A DNA stretch of 64,000 nucleotides from Bacillota bacterium (GTDB taxonomy: Bacteria; Bacillota; Clostridia; DSM-8532), in assembly GCA_023415205.1 (NCBI GenBank), contig JAEZLR010000020.1:1-64000 (forward strand), written 5' to 3'. Of the stretch, positions 61,586 to 64,000 are shown piece by piece. Each line of letters opens with the position of its first letter. The first letter of the stretch is position 1. Position numbers and translations under genes: made by a program. The notes below the pieces were generated by a model. The model worked only from the letters and a program-made list of their open reading frames with translations. It did not search any database and had not been told where the DNA came from.

Positions 61586-62260
61586 ATGAGAGCAATCAAA
61601 CTAACCTTAGGCTGTAAGCTTGAGCTGGAGTTATATGACCATAATGGTGAAAGCATCGATCCTGTTTTGGTTAGTCAATTTGAATCTGATTCACCTAACG
61701 GAACCATGGATATTCTGGCACCCATTCATGAAGGGAGAATATTCCCCGTACATCGTGGTACCCGCATGGATATCATCTATGAGAAAAATGGGGATCTCTA
61801 TAAGTTTACAGCAACCGCACTGGAGCGAAAGATTTCGGGGAACATATACCTGCTTACCGTGAAACCCCTGTCAGAAGAGGAACAATTACAAAGAAGGACA
61901 TTTTTTAGGTTTAACTGTCTATTGGATGTCCAGTATCGGATGTTTCAGGACCTTGCGCAGGATGACCGGGGGACGTTTAAGAAGACAGTGACAAAGGACA
62001 TTAGCGGAGGCGGTCTATGTTTACTGACCAATGAAAGGCCTACTTATGGATGGTATCTGGAAGGAATTCTTGGTATTGAACGTGAAATTCGTTTTATAGG
62101 ACGTATAGTTCGTGTGATTAATGTCCATGACAAGGGTAAATTTAACTATGAAGTAGGTGTGGAGTTTGTAGAAATTAGAAACCCCGACAGAGAAAAGGTT
62201 ATTGGTTTTATTTTTGACTCCCAGAGGAAACTGCTTAAAAAAGGCTGGTCAACTAAATGA
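61586..62260 (+). CDS. PilZ domain protein (YcgR-like), cyclic-di-GMP brake candidate
   Basis: A 224-residue protein with an N-terminal YcgR/FlgZ-type domain (about 1-95) and a PilZ domain. The c-di-GMP binding residues are visible: RRTFFRF near 102-108 (R-x3-R) and DISGGG near 138 (D-x-S-x2-G). In Bacillus the equivalent YpfA/DgrA slows the motor when c-di-GMP is high. It is placed between flhG and cheB, a clostridial arrangement. GAGG precedes the ATG. The stop overlaps the cheB start (ATGA). Confidence 0.9.
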   Translation: MRAIKLTLGCKLELELYDHNGESIDPVLVSQFESDSPNGTMDILAPIHEGRIFPVHRGTRMDIIYEKNGDLYKFTATALERKISGNIYLLTVKPLSEEEQLQRRTFFRFNCLLDVQYRMFQDLAQDDRGTFKKTVTKDISGGGLCLLTNERPTYGWYLEGILGIEREIRFIGRIVRVINVHDKGKFNYEVGVEFVEIRNPDREKVIGFIFDSQRKLLKKGWSTK

Positions 62261-63324
62261 ATACTAGCAAAATAAGGGTACTGGTTGTTGATGATTCTGC
62301 CTTGATGCGACACATTATTCAGGATGTACTGCGACAAGACCCAGAGATTGAAGTCATCGGTAGTGCCAAAGACGGTAAGGAAGCAATAAAGAGGGCGCAG
62401 GAACTTAGACCTGATGTTATTACGCTTGATATTGAAATGCCGATTATGGATGGAATAAGCTGTCTTGACAATCTGATGAGGCAGGGCGCCTACGGTGTGG
62501 TAGTTGTCAGCGGCGTATCACAGCAAAGAGCGGATGCAACCATTCGTGCATTGGAGCACGGTGCCTTTGACTTCATCTCTAAGCCTGGCAATGTTTTTGA
62601 TCTATCCTCAGAGGCCAAGCGGGATGAAATACTCAGCAAGGTCAAGCTAGCTTACCGTACTTTGAAAAAAGCCGAGGCCTTAAATAAAATTACAGTTGCA
62701 AATGGAATCAGCAGTCAATATTCCGGTTCCCAGACTGCTGATTTGAAATATATTGTGGGGTTGGGAATTTCCACAGGCGGGCCGAGAGCCTTATCCGCCA
62801 TCCTGCCAGAATTTCCAAGTGACCTGCCTGCCGCCATCGTCATTGTCCAGCACATGCCACCGGGTTTCACCAAATCTCTGGCGACTAGACTGAATGAGAC
62901 AAGCCGTCTTCGTGTCAAAGAAGCGGAGGACAATGATGAAATCCAAGCAGGGACAGCCTATGTTGCACCAGGGGATCATCACCTTATCTTCCAGCAGGAG
63001 GGTGCAAAAGTGAGGATCAAGCTGGTCAAAACTCCTCCCGTCGGAGGATTCAGACCAAGCGCAGACGTTATGATGGCTTCTTTGGCTGATGTTCATACCT
63101 ATCCTGCCGTGGGAGTTATTATGACAGGGATGGGTAGTGATGGAAGCAAAGGCCTAACGGATTTGAAAAAGAAGAAAAATTCTTTTATCATAGCGCAGGA
63201 TGAGAGCACAAGTATTGTTTTCGGAATGCCGAGGTCAGCCATAGAACTTGGAATAGTCGATAAGACAGTTCCTCTTCAAGAAATACCAGCCTGTATTATG
63301 AATTTCATGGGGGTGCGACGGTAA
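62257..63324 (+). CDS. cheB: chemotaxis methylesterase/glutamine deamidase CheB
   Basis: A 355-residue adaptation enzyme. The N-terminal receiver has Asp58 in LDIEMPIMDG; the C-terminal methylesterase keeps the triad: Ser near 172 in GISTGGP, His near 198 in QHMPPGFT and Asp near 294 in GMGSDGS. It removes methyl groups from chemoreceptors when phosphorylated by CheA. It overlaps the PilZ gene by four bases and shares TAATG with cheA, so the three are translated together. Confidence 0.96.
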   Translation: MNTSKIRVLVVDDSALMRHIIQDVLRQDPEIEVIGSAKDGKEAIKRAQELRPDVITLDIEMPIMDGISCLDNLMRQGAYGVVVVSGVSQQRADATIRALEHGAFDFISKPGNVFDLSSEAKRDEILSKVKLAYRTLKKAEALNKITVANGISSQYSGSQTADLKYIVGLGISTGGPRALSAILPEFPSDLPAAIVIVQHMPPGFTKSLATRLNETSRLRVKEAEDNDEIQAGTAYVAPGDHHLIFQQEGAKVRIKLVKTPPVGGFRPSADVMMASLADVHTYPAVGVIMTGMGSDGSKGLTDLKKKKNSFIIAQDESTSIVFGMPRSAIELGIVDKTVPLQEIPACIMNFMGVRR

Positions 63325-64000
63325 TGGACATGAATCAATACCTCGATATATTTGTGGAAGAGTCAAGAGAGCATTTGCAGCATCTTAACACTTCACTTCT
63401 TGAACTGGAGAAGGACAACCAGAACAAGGCAGTTCTCAATGAGATTTTTCGGGTAGCCCATACGTTGAAAGGTATGTCCGGTACTATGGGTTATTCAAAA
63501 ATGCAAACCCTTACCCACGATATGGAAGATGTACTGGATGCACTCCGAAATGAGCGTATTAAGGCTGATTCAAACATGGTAGATGTTTTGTTTAAGTGCC
63601 TTGACGCTTTGGAAACCTATGTGAACACCATAGCCTCCACCGCACATGAAGGAAGCGAAGCCTTCCAGGAGATTATCGATGCCCTGGCTGATATTCTCAA
63701 AAGAGGAGGGGGGGCCGCAGAGCAGCCTACTGAGAAAAAAGCTGCAAAACCACCGGAAGCCTCCAAAGCGGTTTCGTCCATTAACCGCCTGACCGTAGAA
63801 CTGAACCAATACGACATTAATGTGATTAGAAAAGCGCTTGAAACGAATATGAATGTATTCGAGATTCATGTCATGTTTGACAAGGGCTGTCTTTTAAAGG
63901 CAGCACGTGCCTTTATTGTGTTCCAAATTCTTGAGAAAAACTCGGAGGTCATCAAATCGGTCCCAAAAATCGAGGACATTGAAGACGAGCGCTTTGAGTA
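63324..64000 (+). CDS. cheA: chemotaxis histidine kinase CheA (5' part, runs off the window)
   Basis: The first 225 residues of CheA. The P1 HPt domain is complete, with the phosphorylated histidine at residue 46 in VAHTLKGMSGTMGY. An alanine/lysine-rich linker (about 128-150) and the beginning of the P2 CheY/CheB-binding domain (SINRLTVELNQYDINVIRKA) follow. The reading frame is open to base 64000, so dimerisation, kinase and CheW-like domains lie outside the window. The start ATG overlaps the cheB stop by one base (TAATG). Confidence 0.95.
   Translation, partial: MDMNQYLDIFVEESREHLQHLNTSLLELEKDNQNKAVLNEIFRVAHTLKGMSGTMGYSKMQTLTHDMEDVLDALRNERIKADSNMVDVLFKCLDALETYVNTIASTAHEGSEAFQEIIDALADILKRGGGAAEQPTEKKAAKPPEASKAVSSINRLTVELNQYDINVIRKALETNMNVFEIHVMFDKGCLLKAARAFIVFQILEKNSEVIKSVPKIEDIEDERFE

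Overview
The window looks like a chromosomal segment of a motile, endospore-forming member of the Clostridia (Firmicutes). The evidence is the complete spoIIIAA-AH operon, gpr with an alpha/beta-type SASP gene, pdaA, yqfC-yqfD and ytfI-ytfJ homologues, a clostridial-type fla/che operon, strong AGGAGG-like ribosome binding sites and frequent TTG/GTG starts. GC is moderate by eye (not computed). I see no rRNA, tRNA, transposase, prophage or CRISPR array. The species cannot be named from the sequence alone.

Layout. 1-2.3 kb: a DUF192 gene on the minus strand, an ECF sigma factor with its zinc-finger anti-sigma partner, and an HPr-like protein that has Glu at the His15 position. 2.3-9.1 kb: uvrC, mfd and a membrane-anchored PpiC-type foldase. 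9.1-14.5 kb: spoIIIAA-AH, the mother-cell part of the feeding-tube/secretion channel. 14.5-20.2 kb: rpsT on the minus strand, then a 1627-residue predicted secreted protein made only of a signal peptide and 17 tandem repeats of about 94 residues. 20.3-26.9 kb: gpr, a cell-wall amidase, ligA, an HD-GYP protein and two tandem DUF881 proteins. 27-35.8 kb: pdaA, yqfC, yqfD, phoH, pgpH, ybeY, an undecaprenol/diacylglycerol kinase gene, a site-2-type protease, scpA and scpB. 35.8-36.2 kb: a non-coding block holding two copies of a highly structured palindromic element, one of which carries a second palindrome inside it. 36.2-37.6 kb: ytfI/ytfJ homologues and, on the minus strand, a SASP gene.

37.8-64 kb is one long fla/che locus in the clostridial order: flgB flgC fliE fliF fliG fliH fliI fliJ, a MotE-like gene, fliK flgD, a TIGR02530-type gene, flgE flbD fliL fliM fliY cheY fliO fliP fliQ fliR flhB flhA flhF flhG, a PilZ gene, cheB, and the start of cheA, which runs off the end. 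It encodes the basal body, type III export apparatus, C-ring, hook and part of chemotaxis. motA/motB, absent here, must lie elsewhere if present. A good vegetative promoter precedes flgB; a terminator after flgE and several candidate internal promoters suggest the locus is transcribed in segments.

The points most worth following up are the nested palindromes at 35808-36175, the pure-repeat secreted protein at 15271-20154, the His15-less HPr-like protein at 2017-2280, an unusual 149-nt overlap between spoIIIAA and spoIIIAB, and a small family of MITE-like inverted repeats with GCTGTCTCAAAA-type ends at three places.
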